A program made the translations under genes and the position numbers. Source: a virus. From it: DNA of 31,383 bases. Within the stretch, counting starts at the first letter, position 1, and each line of letters opens with the position of its first letter. The stretch lies in the IMG/VR virus record IMGVR_UViG_3300047480_000555, positions 1 through 31,383 of that record; one strand, written 5' to 3'. Shown here in pieces: positions 20,496-28,720 of this stretch. The notes under the pieces were generated by a model. The model saw nothing but the letters and a program-made list of their open reading frames with translations. It did no database searches and was not told the DNA's origin.

Positions 20496-21034
20496 GGTGT
20501 TCTTGTATTACGATATCCGCTACTGAATACAACGGTTGTATCACCGTGTACGTTCATTGCTGGAGCAATGTCTGGAAAAGAATTAGTTGTGTATTCTGGG
20601 AATAAAGCACTGTTCATGCAAAGGTAATCAACCATACGAGAGGTATAGAAGATAGCATTTGCTCTTGCGTTATCCCGAAGTGCTTCTAATTCCAGTTTGG
20701 TAATTGCTCTTGCACTATCACTTTCCCTTGTTACTACGCTTCCATTGTTGAGCTTATAGAGCAACGAAGGATATAACTCAACCATCACCCACCAGAGTGT
20801 TGCTTTTCTTACATAGGTATCCATAAGATACTCGTAATCCCCTGCAAGAGTATTATTGATAATGTCATCCTTCAGTTTATTCATCAACTTTGTACCAAGC
20901 CAGTTCGTTATCTCTTTGTCTTGTGCAAGGTAGATGGATGGCTTGATAACAGAAGCCTCCACAGCATCATTGACATTTGTATACTTCTTAATGTATTCGT
21001 CTGTAATAAACAGAACTTCTTGTGGTAGTGCCAT
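20450..21034 (-). CDS. Head-tail connector / neck protein (DUF6712-like)
   Basis: A 194-residue helical protein with the start pattern common to Bacteroidota phage neck proteins: LFITDEYIKKYTNVNDAVEASVIKPSIYLAQDKEITNWLGTKL (residues 8-50). The C-terminal part has an RTPWAIRKML segment. Such proteins join the portal to the tail completion complex. It lies 12 nt downstream of the portal gene and just before the lysis genes. The assignment is by pattern and position. Confidence 0.65.
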   Translation of the reverse strand: MALPQEVLFITDEYIKKYTNVNDAVEASVIKPSIYLAQDKEITNWLGTKLMNKLKDDIINNTLAGDYEYLMDTYVRKATLWWVMVELYPSLLYKLNNGSVVTRESDSARAITKLELEALRDNARANAIFYTSRMVDYLCMNSALFPEYTTNSFPDIAPAMNVHGDTTVVFSSGYRNTRTPWAIRKMLDNPNASM

Positions 21035-21046
21035 GCTATTTTCTTT

Positions 21047-23371
21047 TTATTGTAAATCTATTGTCGGTGTGGATGCTTTTGACCATCCCATTTTCAAATC
21101 TTTGAAAGAAACTCCATCTTCAAGAGCTCTTACTGCTGAAATTATTTCATCATTATCAAGTCCGTCATTTGGAAGGAATCTTCCTTTGACTCTTTTGCGC
21201 TTGTATATCTCCCGGACCCAGCGATGATGACAGTTCTTTCCGCCTTTCCACAGCCAGATGGAGTAAGTGTCCTCTCCAGATTTTGCGAATTGATTATTCA
21301 CTCCCCACTCCGACATGTTGTTAATGTCCTCATACCGGTAGCGGAGCCCCTGCTTTGAAGCACTTACCATCTTCTGACAGAATTTTCTACTGTTGTCGCT
21401 TATGTTTTTTGAGTAAGCGTAACGAACTTTGAAAATACCGGAGTCCATTACAGACTTATCTTCTGGATTGGAGAAGGACTTTGTAAACATGGACTCTTTC
21501 TTTCTTAAAGCGCACAAGCGTTCTTCCTTAATTGGATTGATATCCTCCTCGTTTACTAATTCCCATTCACTTTCATCTATCAATTCCCCACAAGAAGCCA
21601 AGTGGTTGAGCCAATTTTCTTCATCCTGCTCCGTCATCTCTGGAATAGCAGATTGATTTTCTTTTTCTCTGTTTACAATTCGCTCTGCCCATCCGAAACC
21701 GGCATCACCTCCCCAGAGTTGCCATGCAATTCTTCCTGCAGTTGGGAAGCCTTCCTCCCCATTGTTCCAGCCGGTTGCTTGTTTATCAACTTCATGTCTG
21801 GAGAAGTAGGAATACATGCGCTTTACGGTATCAAAAGAAAGATTTTTTTTGTTGCTTATGTCCCTTGCTCTTGCTACTCCCACAGCGGTTCCACCTCTAC
21901 CGTATTCTCTGCGCCATTCAAGACCGAGCTCTGCTTCTTTGGACATTTCATCTGTGGGCTCATACCCATCTTCTAAGTTAGTTTTTTTTTTTTCAGCCCC
22001 TTGAAGAACTTGTTCTGGAGCTATCTCTACGCTGGAGAGATTATCAAAGATATCTCCTATCTGCTCCTCTGTTAAGAATGGGAATGATGCTCTGGTGATA
22101 GCTTTTGCACTTGGTATTGTCAATACATTAGCAGTGGTCTGAGTAATAATCTCCAACAAAGAACCAATTTGAGCACCGTTGAGAGCTTGTGTCGCTACTG
22201 CTTGCGGAGTGCTTGTGCTTGTATCTCCTGCTTTGCTGTCAATAGCAACTTCTTCTTCCCACAATGTTTTCTTCTTTATAGTGATATCACTTGGAAGTCC
22301 AAGAGCTTCCATGATAACTCCCATTGCTTCAACAATCATGTCTTGATAAGGCTTGATGACATAGGTATTGAAAATTGCAAGAGCACTTTTCATTTCATCT
22401 TTGTTGCTCCCGAGACCACCAGCTTCTCTAATTCCAAAAAGAAGCGGAGAAGTTACCCGGTGTCCAATCATGATTTGCTTTGTTGCTTCATCACTGAGGT
22501 ATTGGTACTGCTTATCCGCATCTGAAATTGGAAATGTATCAACTCTTGGAGCACGTGATTCATCTTCGTTGAAAGTCATGATAAACTTTCCAGCGTTCTG
22601 AACTCCACTTATCATCTCCTCCCAGTCCTCTTTTATTTTTGCTTTCGCTTCTGAGGATTGGTCACCATTCATAAAGTGTATCATGAACGAAGGGAAAAGT
22701 CCGTTCAAGATATTATTCACATGGTACTCGCTGATATGTCTTGTAAGCTCTACCCAATTCAAACACTGTATGTAGTCTGGCTTTGGATAGTAGCCGGCAC
22801 CACAATTTTCAATGTGGAAGAAAAGTATCTGCTTAGGTTCTTCTTGTGCTTTGTTAATGTCAAAGAAAGGAATGTACTCTGGAGCATTACGCTTCTTGCG
22901 AATATCCTTCCAGTCATTGGAGTACCAAACTCCATTCACTTCTTCATCTGCTGTTTTTGAAAGCCTGCAATTCTCATAAGGTAAATAATTTACCTCACTA
23001 ATTGTAGTTCTGTCAAAAGAGTATATCACTTCCAGATAGCATCCTCCTTGCATCTTCAAGTCGATTGCTATTGGGAACAATATCTTTTCCAGCTTCAATC
23101 TTTCAATGGCTTCTCCTACTGCTTGAATGGAAGTTTCCAAACCATTACCAGCAATCATGAAAGCAATGGAATTTACAAGAGCTCCATGCACCGGACTTTC
23201 CCGGTACAGCTCTATGATGTAATTTGGGTAAGCATTGTTCTCACCGTAATTCACCCAGCCTTTGCGGTCCTCTTTTTCAATAGGTAATACTTTCACGAAT
23301 TCGGAAAGTTTTACTTGAACAGCATTGGACTGTTTTGCTGTGGAGACCAATTTTGTATTTTGATTATCCAT
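21047..23371 (-). CDS. Portal protein with long C-terminal extension
   Basis: A 774-residue protein. The N-terminal half is portal-like (residues 20-370: KEDRKGWVNYGENNAYPNYI, the LLFGIREAGGLGSNKDEM segment near 315). An acidic linker follows (about 380-470), then a separate domain with GGTAVGVARARDISN and GRIAWQLWGGDAGFGWAE (about 495-570). The end (about 650-740) has VMDSGIFKVRYAYS, SRKFCQKMVSAS and DTYSIWLWKGGKNCHHRW. The C-terminal domains resemble conserved head-morphogenesis modules. The start at 23371 (ATG) is preferred to the TTG at 23380 and overlaps the upstream gene by 8 nt. Confidence 0.8.
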   Translation of the reverse strand: MDNQNTKLVSTAKQSNAVQVKLSEFVKVLPIEKEDRKGWVNYGENNAYPNYIIELYRESPVHGALVNSIAFMIAGNGLETSIQAVGEAIERLKLEKILFPIAIDLKMQGGCYLEVIYSFDRTTISEVNYLPYENCRLSKTADEEVNGVWYSNDWKDIRKKRNAPEYIPFFDINKAQEEPKQILFFHIENCGAGYYPKPDYIQCLNWVELTRHISEYHVNNILNGLFPSFMIHFMNGDQSSEAKAKIKEDWEEMISGVQNAGKFIMTFNEDESRAPRVDTFPISDADKQYQYLSDEATKQIMIGHRVTSPLLFGIREAGGLGSNKDEMKSALAIFNTYVIKPYQDMIVEAMGVIMEALGLPSDITIKKKTLWEEEVAIDSKAGDTSTSTPQAVATQALNGAQIGSLLEIITQTTANVLTIPSAKAITRASFPFLTEEQIGDIFDNLSSVEIAPEQVLQGAEKKKTNLEDGYEPTDEMSKEAELGLEWRREYGRGGTAVGVARARDISNKKNLSFDTVKRMYSYFSRHEVDKQATGWNNGEEGFPTAGRIAWQLWGGDAGFGWAERIVNREKENQSAIPEMTEQDEENWLNHLASCGELIDESEWELVNEEDINPIKEERLCALRKKESMFTKSFSNPEDKSVMDSGIFKVRYAYSKNISDNSRKFCQKMVSASKQGLRYRYEDINNMSEWGVNNQFAKSGEDTYSIWLWKGGKNCHHRWVREIYKRKRVKGRFLPNDGLDNDEIISAVRALEDGVSFKDLKMGWSKASTPTIDLQ

Positions 23372-23768
23372 TGTATTCAATATCTGTTGGAATTGGTAAA
23401 GCTGGGTCGGTATAGAACGACTCCTGCTTCACGATGTAAAGATAACCAATTTCATAAACTCCAAGAACGCTTGCATCTTCTGGGTCTAAGTTTGTTGCAC
23501 TGTTTTGTCCGTATACGGTATAGTGCCATCTTCCAGTAGTAAGCACTTCCAAAGAAGCATTGAGTGGGTCATCGAAATTTGTTCCAATTAGCAAATGAGA
23601 AATTCTATCTGTCTCTTCTACTATTAAAGGAATCACAAACAATTCTTTCAAGGTGCTCTGATTAGCAATCTTGATTAAGTAGTTTGAGCATTCACCAAAG
23701 ATAAGAGCCCCTTCCTTTAATGTAAGAAAGAGGCTCTGTACTGGTGTATTTGCTTGTAGGTAAATCAT
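23364..23768 (-). CDS. Bacteroidota phage structural protein (head/tail)
   Basis: A 134-residue beta-rich protein with KELFVIPLIVEETDRIS and an RWHYTVYGQNSATNLDPEDASVLGVYEIG segment. This pattern is common in Bacteroidota phages next to capsid, tail tube and portal genes. It is likely a small virion protein such as a decoration or joining protein. No enzymatic motif is visible. It overlaps the portal start by 8 nt and lies 14 nt after the tail tube candidate. Confidence 0.6.
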   Translation of the reverse strand: MIYLQANTPVQSLFLTLKEGALIFGECSNYLIKIANQSTLKELFVIPLIVEETDRISHLLIGTNFDDPLNASLEVLTTGRWHYTVYGQNSATNLDPEDASVLGVYEIGYLYIVKQESFYTDPALPIPTDIEYNG

Positions 23769-23782
23769 GCCCTACAAAGATA

Positions 23783-24319
23783 TTAAATTGTACCGCCTAC
23801 GATATCAACCTCAGTCAAGAAGGTTGGAAACAAAGGTGCTTTCGCTTTTTCTTCTCCAGTAAGAGTAAGAGTAAAGCCATTCAAGTCACCCTTAGCAGTA
23901 CCAGTAGCAGAAGTCAATGCTGTTACTTCCACAGCATCAATGATTCCACACACAAAGAAATTTCCATTGTTATCTTCAACAACTGCTAACAATCTTGACT
24001 TTGCCATCTCTTGTAACAAGAAAGCTCTCTCTTGTGAAAGTTTATGGAAAGTAGCATTGATAGTTTGCACGTAGTAGCCGGTACCATTGTTGATGTCATA
24101 GGTACCTACTTCTTCAAAGCTCCCGGTGTGCTTAGGTAATACAAATTCGTAAATTGGTCTTGTACCAATACTTGTACATACTCCATCATTACCGGGGTCA
24201 ATAACTACAGAAGGACCAAAGTCACTCCATAAGCCAAGAAAAAGCCTACGGATACCACCGATTCCATCCTTGCACTGCAAGGCAAATCCCAATTCGAAAC
24301 CACAATATACTGATGCCAT
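23783..24319 (-). CDS. Putative major tail tube protein
   Basis: A 178-residue beta-rich protein. The pattern FGPSVVIDPGN, QTINATFHKLSQERAFLLQEM, RLLAVVEDNNGNFFVCGIID and TGTAKGDLNGFTLTLTGEE is shared by tail tube candidates in Bacteroidota phages. Tube proteins stack as rings around the tape measure. It follows the major capsid gene after a hairpin and an A-rich leader suited to strong translation. The identification rests on pattern and position. Confidence 0.6.
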   Translation of the reverse strand: MASVYCGFELGFALQCKDGIGGIRRLFLGLWSDFGPSVVIDPGNDGVCTSIGTRPIYEFVLPKHTGSFEEVGTYDINNGTGYYVQTINATFHKLSQERAFLLQEMAKSRLLAVVEDNNGNFFVCGIIDAVEVTALTSATGTAKGDLNGFTLTLTGEEKAKAPLFPTFLTEVDIVGGTI

Positions 24320-24346
24320 TTTTTTATTTTTTTGGAATAATGGAAA

Positions 24347-24374
24347 AGCATGGTGCTATAAAAAACACCATGCT
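24347..24374 (-). terminator. Hairpin after the major capsid gene (attenuator-like)
   Basis: A perfect 9-bp stem (AGCATGGTG / CACCATGCT) with a 10-nt loop lies 12 nt after the capsid stop. On the minus strand it is followed by only TTT then CC, so it would be a weak terminator or a stabilising 3' hairpin that keeps capsid mRNA above the downstream genes. Confidence 0.55.
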
Positions 24375-24386
24375 CTTACCAGTGAA

Positions 24387-25283
24387 TTAAACGATGTAAG
24401 CAGAGATTTCGTTTCCGAAACCGAACTGAGCACCAGCGAAGAAGTTCGCTCCGTAGCGCACATTATTACTTCCATCCAACTTCTTCATGTCCAAAGTAAA
24501 CACTTCGTTCCATTGGCTCAAAGTGTTAGTTCCGAACCACAAGTTTGACTTCTGAGCCATTGTCATCATGCTGTCTGGCATACCGGGACACTCTACGATT
24601 TCGTAGGTACCAATCCAAGTCATGTTGATAGCTTGACCGCTTTGGAAGAAGTAACCGTTTCCAGCATCTGCTTGTGCTCTACGGTACATTTCCGCTACGT
24701 TTGAAGCAACGTAAATCTTTGGACGTTCTGTTGCTCTACGCACTTTCAAAGGACATGAATCAATCAACAATTCAATCTTTGACAATACGTTTGTTTTGGT
24801 GATTGCAACTGGAGTTGAAACCATGTTTACTCCAGAACCAACTGTCTCAAACAATGTAGCGTAACCATTGTATTCTGTAGTGCTTGAAACACCTTGCCAC
24901 AAAACAACTTCATTACGACCAGCGATTCCAGCCAACATATTTTGAATCAACGCTTCGTTGAAATCAATGTTCATGTCTCCGTCTTGAACTGGCTTAGGAC
25001 TCCAGTCATCCAAGAACTCTCTCTTACATACAGAGCGATTAACTTGGAACTCTTGCAATGTCAAAATTCTTTCGCTTGTAGCAACAGTACCGCTGTCGGT
25101 AAAGTTACATGTAGGAGCTTCGAAGGTAACGTCATCCACTAACTTGCGGACAACCTCTTTGTACTCCACGTTCTCACGCACTGTGACATGCTGTAATGAA
25201 TCGTTCGCTAAGAACGCTTGACGAATATAACCACCTGCAACCTTTCCGGTGTAAGTGGTAGCTTGTGTAAATGTAGTAGCCAT
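24387..25283 (-). CDS. Major capsid protein (HK97-like)
   Basis: A 298-residue protein with the layout of a HK97-like capsid: N-terminal helical arm, a central RNEVVLWQGV region (about 123-132), a PKIYVASNVAEMYRRAQ segment near 188-204, and the C-terminal AQFGFGNEIS. It lies just after the scaffold and protease genes. The leader is an unusual pure A/G run (AAAAAAGAAAAAGAAAAAAA type) before the ATG, typical of highly expressed Bacteroidota genes. A hairpin follows the gene. Confidence 0.82.
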   Translation of the reverse strand: MATTFTQATTYTGKVAGGYIRQAFLANDSLQHVTVRENVEYKEVVRKLVDDVTFEAPTCNFTDSGTVATSERILTLQEFQVNRSVCKREFLDDWSPKPVQDGDMNIDFNEALIQNMLAGIAGRNEVVLWQGVSSTTEYNGYATLFETVGSGVNMVSTPVAITKTNVLSKIELLIDSCPLKVRRATERPKIYVASNVAEMYRRAQADAGNGYFFQSGQAINMTWIGTYEIVECPGMPDSMMTMAQKSNLWFGTNTLSQWNEVFTLDMKKLDGSNNVRYGANFFAGAQFGFGNEISAYIV

Positions 25284-25301
25284 TTTTTTTCTTTTTCTTT
25301 T

Positions 25302-25871
25302 TTACTTTTCTGTTAATCCATTTTGAATTCTTTCAAGCAATGTCATGCGTGACCAATCTTTTGCTGGCTCGCTTGTTTCTTTTGCTTGTGTGCTTTGAGC
25401 AGTTTGCGCTCTTGCTGATTGAGTAGCAGGCTTCTTGGAAAGCTCTGTTACCTTAGCAGACAGCTCCTGCTTCTCTTTGGAAAGAGCATCAAACTTCTTT
25501 TCAAATGCTTCAATCAAAGAGCCGATAACAGCTTCAAATTCTTCCTTTGTTACCGCACTCATTTCATCTTCCTCTTTCTTTTTCATTTCAGTAACCTTAC
25601 CTCCTGCAATGATGATTGTAGTGCCATCTTCCAATAACATTTCACCATCCTTATCAATGGGTACTGGATTATTGTTTTCATCCATTACAAAAACTTCAGA
25701 GCCAACTTTCCACTCAGAGTCATTGGTGTAGATTTTTGTTCCATCTTGTAAAGATGCTTCGGACATCATTTCAATTTTAGTTGTCCCATCTTCTTTCGCC
25801 ATAACTACCAAGCCAGCTTTCTCAAACTGTGGAGCGTATTTTGAAAGTAACGTTTTCAAATTTGTTTTCAT
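25302..25871 (-). CDS. Putative scaffolding protein
   Basis: A 189-residue acidic protein. After a small N-terminal domain (KTLLSKYAPQFEKAG) and a beta segment with DGTKIYTNDSEWKVG come a coiled-coil (FEAVIGSLIEAFEKKFDALSKEK), a low-complexity Ala/Gln/Ser/Thr linker and a short C-terminal helix (LLERIQNGLTEK). This is the usual shape of a scaffold that guides capsid assembly and is removed by the protease. The start at 25871 is preferred because the frame from 25931 adds residues unlike the family. It sits between the XkdF protease and the capsid gene. Confidence 0.68.
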   Translation of the reverse strand: MKTNLKTLLSKYAPQFEKAGLVVMAKEDGTTKIEMMSEASLQDGTKIYTNDSEWKVGSEVFVMDENNNPVPIDKDGEMLLEDGTTIIIAGGKVTEMKKKEEDEMSAVTKEEFEAVIGSLIEAFEKKFDALSKEKQELSAKVTELSKKPATQSARAQTAQSTQAKETSEPAKDWSRMTLLERIQNGLTEK

Positions 25872-25960
25872 TTGCTCAAATAATTTTCTTGTGTATTGTA
25901 GAATCATGTTTATCTTTGGGACATGTTTCAAGCGTACTATATTAGGCGCATGGAACGTAG

Positions 25961-25993
25961 CCTCCAGCTGTGTGTGTCTGGAGGTTTTTTTTT
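25961..25993 (+). terminator. Strong intrinsic terminator pointing rightward
   Basis: CCTCCAG, a 10-nt loop, CTGGAGG, then nine T on the plus strand. All surrounding genes are on the minus strand, so it would end rightward (antisense) transcription. On the minus strand the same stem lies between the xkdF and scaffold genes, without a U-tract, and could act as a processing or stabilising hairpin. Confidence 0.6.
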
Positions 25994-26579
25994 ATCCGTT
26001 ATTCAATTCGTTTAAGAAGTCCTCTATTACTTGCTCCGCTTTGTTTGACTCAATTAAACTTTCAGAAAGGTTCATGAAGTATCCTTCAATGGAGAAGCCT
26101 TTGATATCTCCTGCTTTTGCTTTCTCCCAGATTGCATCATTGTAAACTTTCATTCCAATGAACCAACTTCCCTCCGGAAGATTGAAACCGAACTGCTGAC
26201 TTTTATCAACTTGTCCTACAAGCCAGCTCTCAACAATCGTAACTCCTGCAACAGATATCTCGTGCATGAAGGTAGCATTGTTCTGTCTGTTAAGGCGAAG
26301 GAACTCTTGTGATATTTTTTCAATGACATCCTTACCGTAGCGGATATAGAATGGAGTACCATCTTCTTCCTCCCGGTATATTAACTGGTCAGGAATTAAA
26401 GCAGGACCGTACAGCATGCGCTTCTCCCCATCTTGTACAGACTGGAAAACTTTTTTGTCTTGCTTTGATAGTGCTACGAAATCCATTTCGATTGCAGGCT
26501 TATCCACTACGGATACTGCGCTAACTCCGTACAAGCCGGTTTCATCAATGGTGTAGTCAATTACTTTTACTTTGCTCAT
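25992..26579 (-). CDS. xkdF: XkdF-like prohead protease
   Basis: A 195-residue protein with the XkdF signatures in order: VSAVSVVDKPAIEMDFVALS (18-37), MLYGPALIPDQLIYR (55-69), QNNATFMHE with the likely catalytic His (99-107), TIVESWLVG (114-122), GSWFIGMKVYND (136-147), and KGFSIEGYF with the likely catalytic Ser (159-167). It cleaves scaffold and capsid precursors. It lies directly upstream of the scaffold and capsid genes and 2 nt after the tape measure stop. Confidence 0.85.
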   Translation of the reverse strand: MSKVKVIDYTIDETGLYGVSAVSVVDKPAIEMDFVALSKQDKKVFQSVQDGEKRMLYGPALIPDQLIYREEEDGTPFYIRYGKDVIEKISQEFLRLNRQNNATFMHEISVAGVTIVESWLVGQVDKSQQFGFNLPEGSWFIGMKVYNDAIWEKAKAGDIKGFSIEGYFMNLSESLIESNKAEQVIEDFLNELNNG

Positions 26580-26580
26580 A

Positions 26581-28551
26581 TTACTTTATTCTAATTTGTT
26601 CGTTGATTTTGTTTTGTGCTTCCAAAGAACTTTCCACATGGGAGCTTACAACGTATGCTTGTAGTGGTTGTGGTTTGGTCTTGCTATTGTTTAAGAAACT
26701 GAGGTCAAGCATTGGAGCACCAGTACTTCCAGAAGCACTCATGCTTCCTCCTCCTGCTGATGATAAGCCACCACCTCCACCGGTTCCGCCACCTCCACCA
26801 CCTCCTTCTTTCTGGAACTTTGTTGCTTTAATCTTTGCAATGTTTGTAGCACCGGCAATGGCAATAGCACCAGCATTCACTCCTTTTAATATTGAGCCGA
26901 ATGGTTCTGGTATGGTGCTCTTTGCTGTTAAAGCATTCACAACTCCTTGTATCGTGCTTATGGTTGCTTCTGCTATTGCAAGTCCTTTCTGTACTTTGAA
27001 TCCTTTCTCCGCACTCATGATACCAGTCTGTACCAATAGCTCTCCTAAGTCCATCAATCCTTGTGTGGCAGTTTGAGCAATTTGGAATTTTGCATCTTGT
27101 AATGCTTGTTCATCTGCAAGTCTTTTTTCATCTTGCTCTTTATCCTTTGCTTCTTTTTCCTTACGAGCGTTTTCTTCAATCTTAGCAATGGCTTCCGCTT
27201 TATGCCTTTCCAATTCCTCTGTGTCGTAATTGTATTGCTTTGCTTGTTCTATAAGCTGGAAGTACTTATCCTGCACGTCAAGTATTTCTTGCTCTTTCTT
27301 AGATAATGTGCTCCGGTAATAGTCCTCATTCTCCTTCTCCAGAGCATCAAGGAACTCATTTTGATTTTGCTTTTTAGCATCATTTACTGCTTTCCACAAA
27401 TCGTATTCTTTCTTAGCCTGCTCCTCTTTTTCCTTCAACGCTTTATCATCCAATTCCTTCTGCTTCTTAGCATTCTCCTCTGCTGTCTTTTGCTTATCAT
27501 CCGCTGTCTTTTTATCCATTGCTTGTAATGAAAGTTGTAAGCCAGCGTAATCGTTTTCCATTGTCTGCAGTGCTTCTTGACTCTTTTGAATTTCATCATT
27601 AAGTTTCTTCTCCTGCTCCTCTGGGTCAATAATTAAGTCACCCACTACATCATTCATCTTCTCACGCAAGTTCCAATCTTGACCGAATGCTTTTCCAATC
27701 TGGTCAACAGTTCCTACCAGTACTTGTAATGGGAGAGTAATGAATTGAATAATACCGTCCAGAATTTCCCGGTTTCTCTTAGCGGTATCAACTTGTATTT
27801 TCGCTTGCTCCTGCTGGATTGTAAGCTGTGCTTTTCTATCTTGTATTGCTACTCCAAGTGCTTTGATTTTCATTTCAAGAATATCACGCTCACTCTTACC
27901 CTGCATCTTTAAGATATTGCTCTGCTTGTCAATGTTCTGATAAGCCTTCTGACTTGCATCTGCTCTATCCTTTGAAGCCTTTGCCATCTCTCTCTCCGCT
28001 TCTGTCAAGCCGGTTAGTCCCTTATCAAGAGAAGGAAAGAACTTTATTATCTTTTCAAAGTTCATTGCTATTAAAGCCAACGTACCAGCAATTAAGAAAA
28101 GAGGATTAGTAAGCAATGCTTTTCCAAGTTGCAGGAAAGCACCACCAACATTCTTCACACCCTCAGCCATGTCTTTCAACTTGACATCCTTCACTGCTCC
28201 TGCCATACCTTTGATACCGGTTACAGCTCCTCCAAAGTCAAGGTCCATCAACTTACCAGCAGTAAAACTCAAACTTGAATTCAATCTTTCAAGTGGCTCT
28301 CCAGAGAATTGCTTTACGCTTTCATTTGCATCATCAATCTTATCTTTTATTGTTGCTATTTTCTGGGAGAGCATTTCGTACTCCTTTGTTCCCTCTGGAA
28401 CTTTTTGCAATTCTTCTTTCAGCTTTCGCATCTCCGTTTTTAAGGAAACGACTTTTGTTGCTGTTTCCTCAGAAGCATCACCAACTTTTTCAATCGCTAC
28501 TTCCGCATCGCTTGTGTCTGCTTTGATAGTTATATTTGCTTGTATTCCCAT
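26581..28551 (-). CDS. Tape measure protein
   Basis: A 656-residue helical protein with long charged coiled coils (residues 25-75 and 310-480, very Lys/Glu-rich), hydrophobic segments near 138-165 and 265-282, a helical region with GLAIAEATISTIQGVVNAL near 530-550, and a Gly-rich linker (about 588-612). The layout fits a tape measure of a siphovirus tail of moderate length. It sets tail length and helps DNA entry. It lies between a small membrane protein and the XkdF gene, so it is separated from its chaperone by the large tail genes, contrary to the usual order. Confidence 0.8.
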   Translation of the reverse strand: MGIQANITIKADTSDAEVAIEKVGDASEETATKVVSLKTEMRKLKEELQKVPEGTKEYEMLSQKIATIKDKIDDANESVKQFSGEPLERLNSSLSFTAGKLMDLDFGGAVTGIKGMAGAVKDVKLKDMAEGVKNVGGAFLQLGKALLTNPLFLIAGTLALIAMNFEKIIKFFPSLDKGLTGLTEAEREMAKASKDRADASQKAYQNIDKQSNILKMQGKSERDILEMKIKALGVAIQDRKAQLTIQQEQAKIQVDTAKRNREILDGIIQFITLPLQVLVGTVDQIGKAFGQDWNLREKMNDVVGDLIIDPEEQEKKLNDEIQKSQEALQTMENDYAGLQLSLQAMDKKTADDKQKTAEENAKKQKELDDKALKEKEEQAKKEYDLWKAVNDAKKQNQNEFLDALEKENEDYYRSTLSKKEQEILDVQDKYFQLIEQAKQYNYDTEELERHKAEAIAKIEENARKEKEAKDKEQDEKRLADEQALQDAKFQIAQTATQGLMDLGELLVQTGIMSAEKGFKVQKGLAIAEATISTIQGVVNALTAKSTIPEPFGSILKGVNAGAIAIAGATNIAKIKATKFQKEGGGGGGGTGGGGGLSSAGGGSMSASGSTGAPMLDLSFLNNSKTKPQPLQAYVVSSHVESSLEAQNKINEQIRIK

Positions 28552-28552
28552 T

Positions 28553-28720
28553 TCAATTCAATAAGTAAATCAATAACAATAGTAATGTAGAAAGAACCAA
28601 TACATTGATAATTCTTACCACTGCTAAATTTATTTTTATACGATAGTCTGGGAGCCCTTTTTTTACTCCTGCTTTAAGCAGTTGTTCTATCTGCTTCATA
28701 TCTTCTTTTGCGTTATACAT
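28553..28720 (-). CDS. Small membrane protein (55 aa), C-terminal TM
   Basis: A 55-residue protein: a charged N-terminal helix (NAKEDMKQIEQLLKAGVKKG) and a C-terminal membrane segment (VRIINVLVLSTLLLLLIYLL). It is too short for usual cut-offs. The ATG overlaps the stop of the large tail gene by 8 nt, and the gene ends 1 nt before the tape measure ATG, so it is embedded in the tail operon. It could be a tail-tip membrane component used during DNA entry. No family is recognised. Confidence 0.75.
   Translation of the reverse strand: MYNAKEDMKQIEQLLKAGVKKGLPDYRIKINLAVVRIINVLVLSTLLLLLIYLLN

Noticed and set aside
26603-27076. Plus-strand 157-residue frame rich in Pro
   Set aside because: It is the antisense shadow of the Gly-rich end of the tape measure gene.
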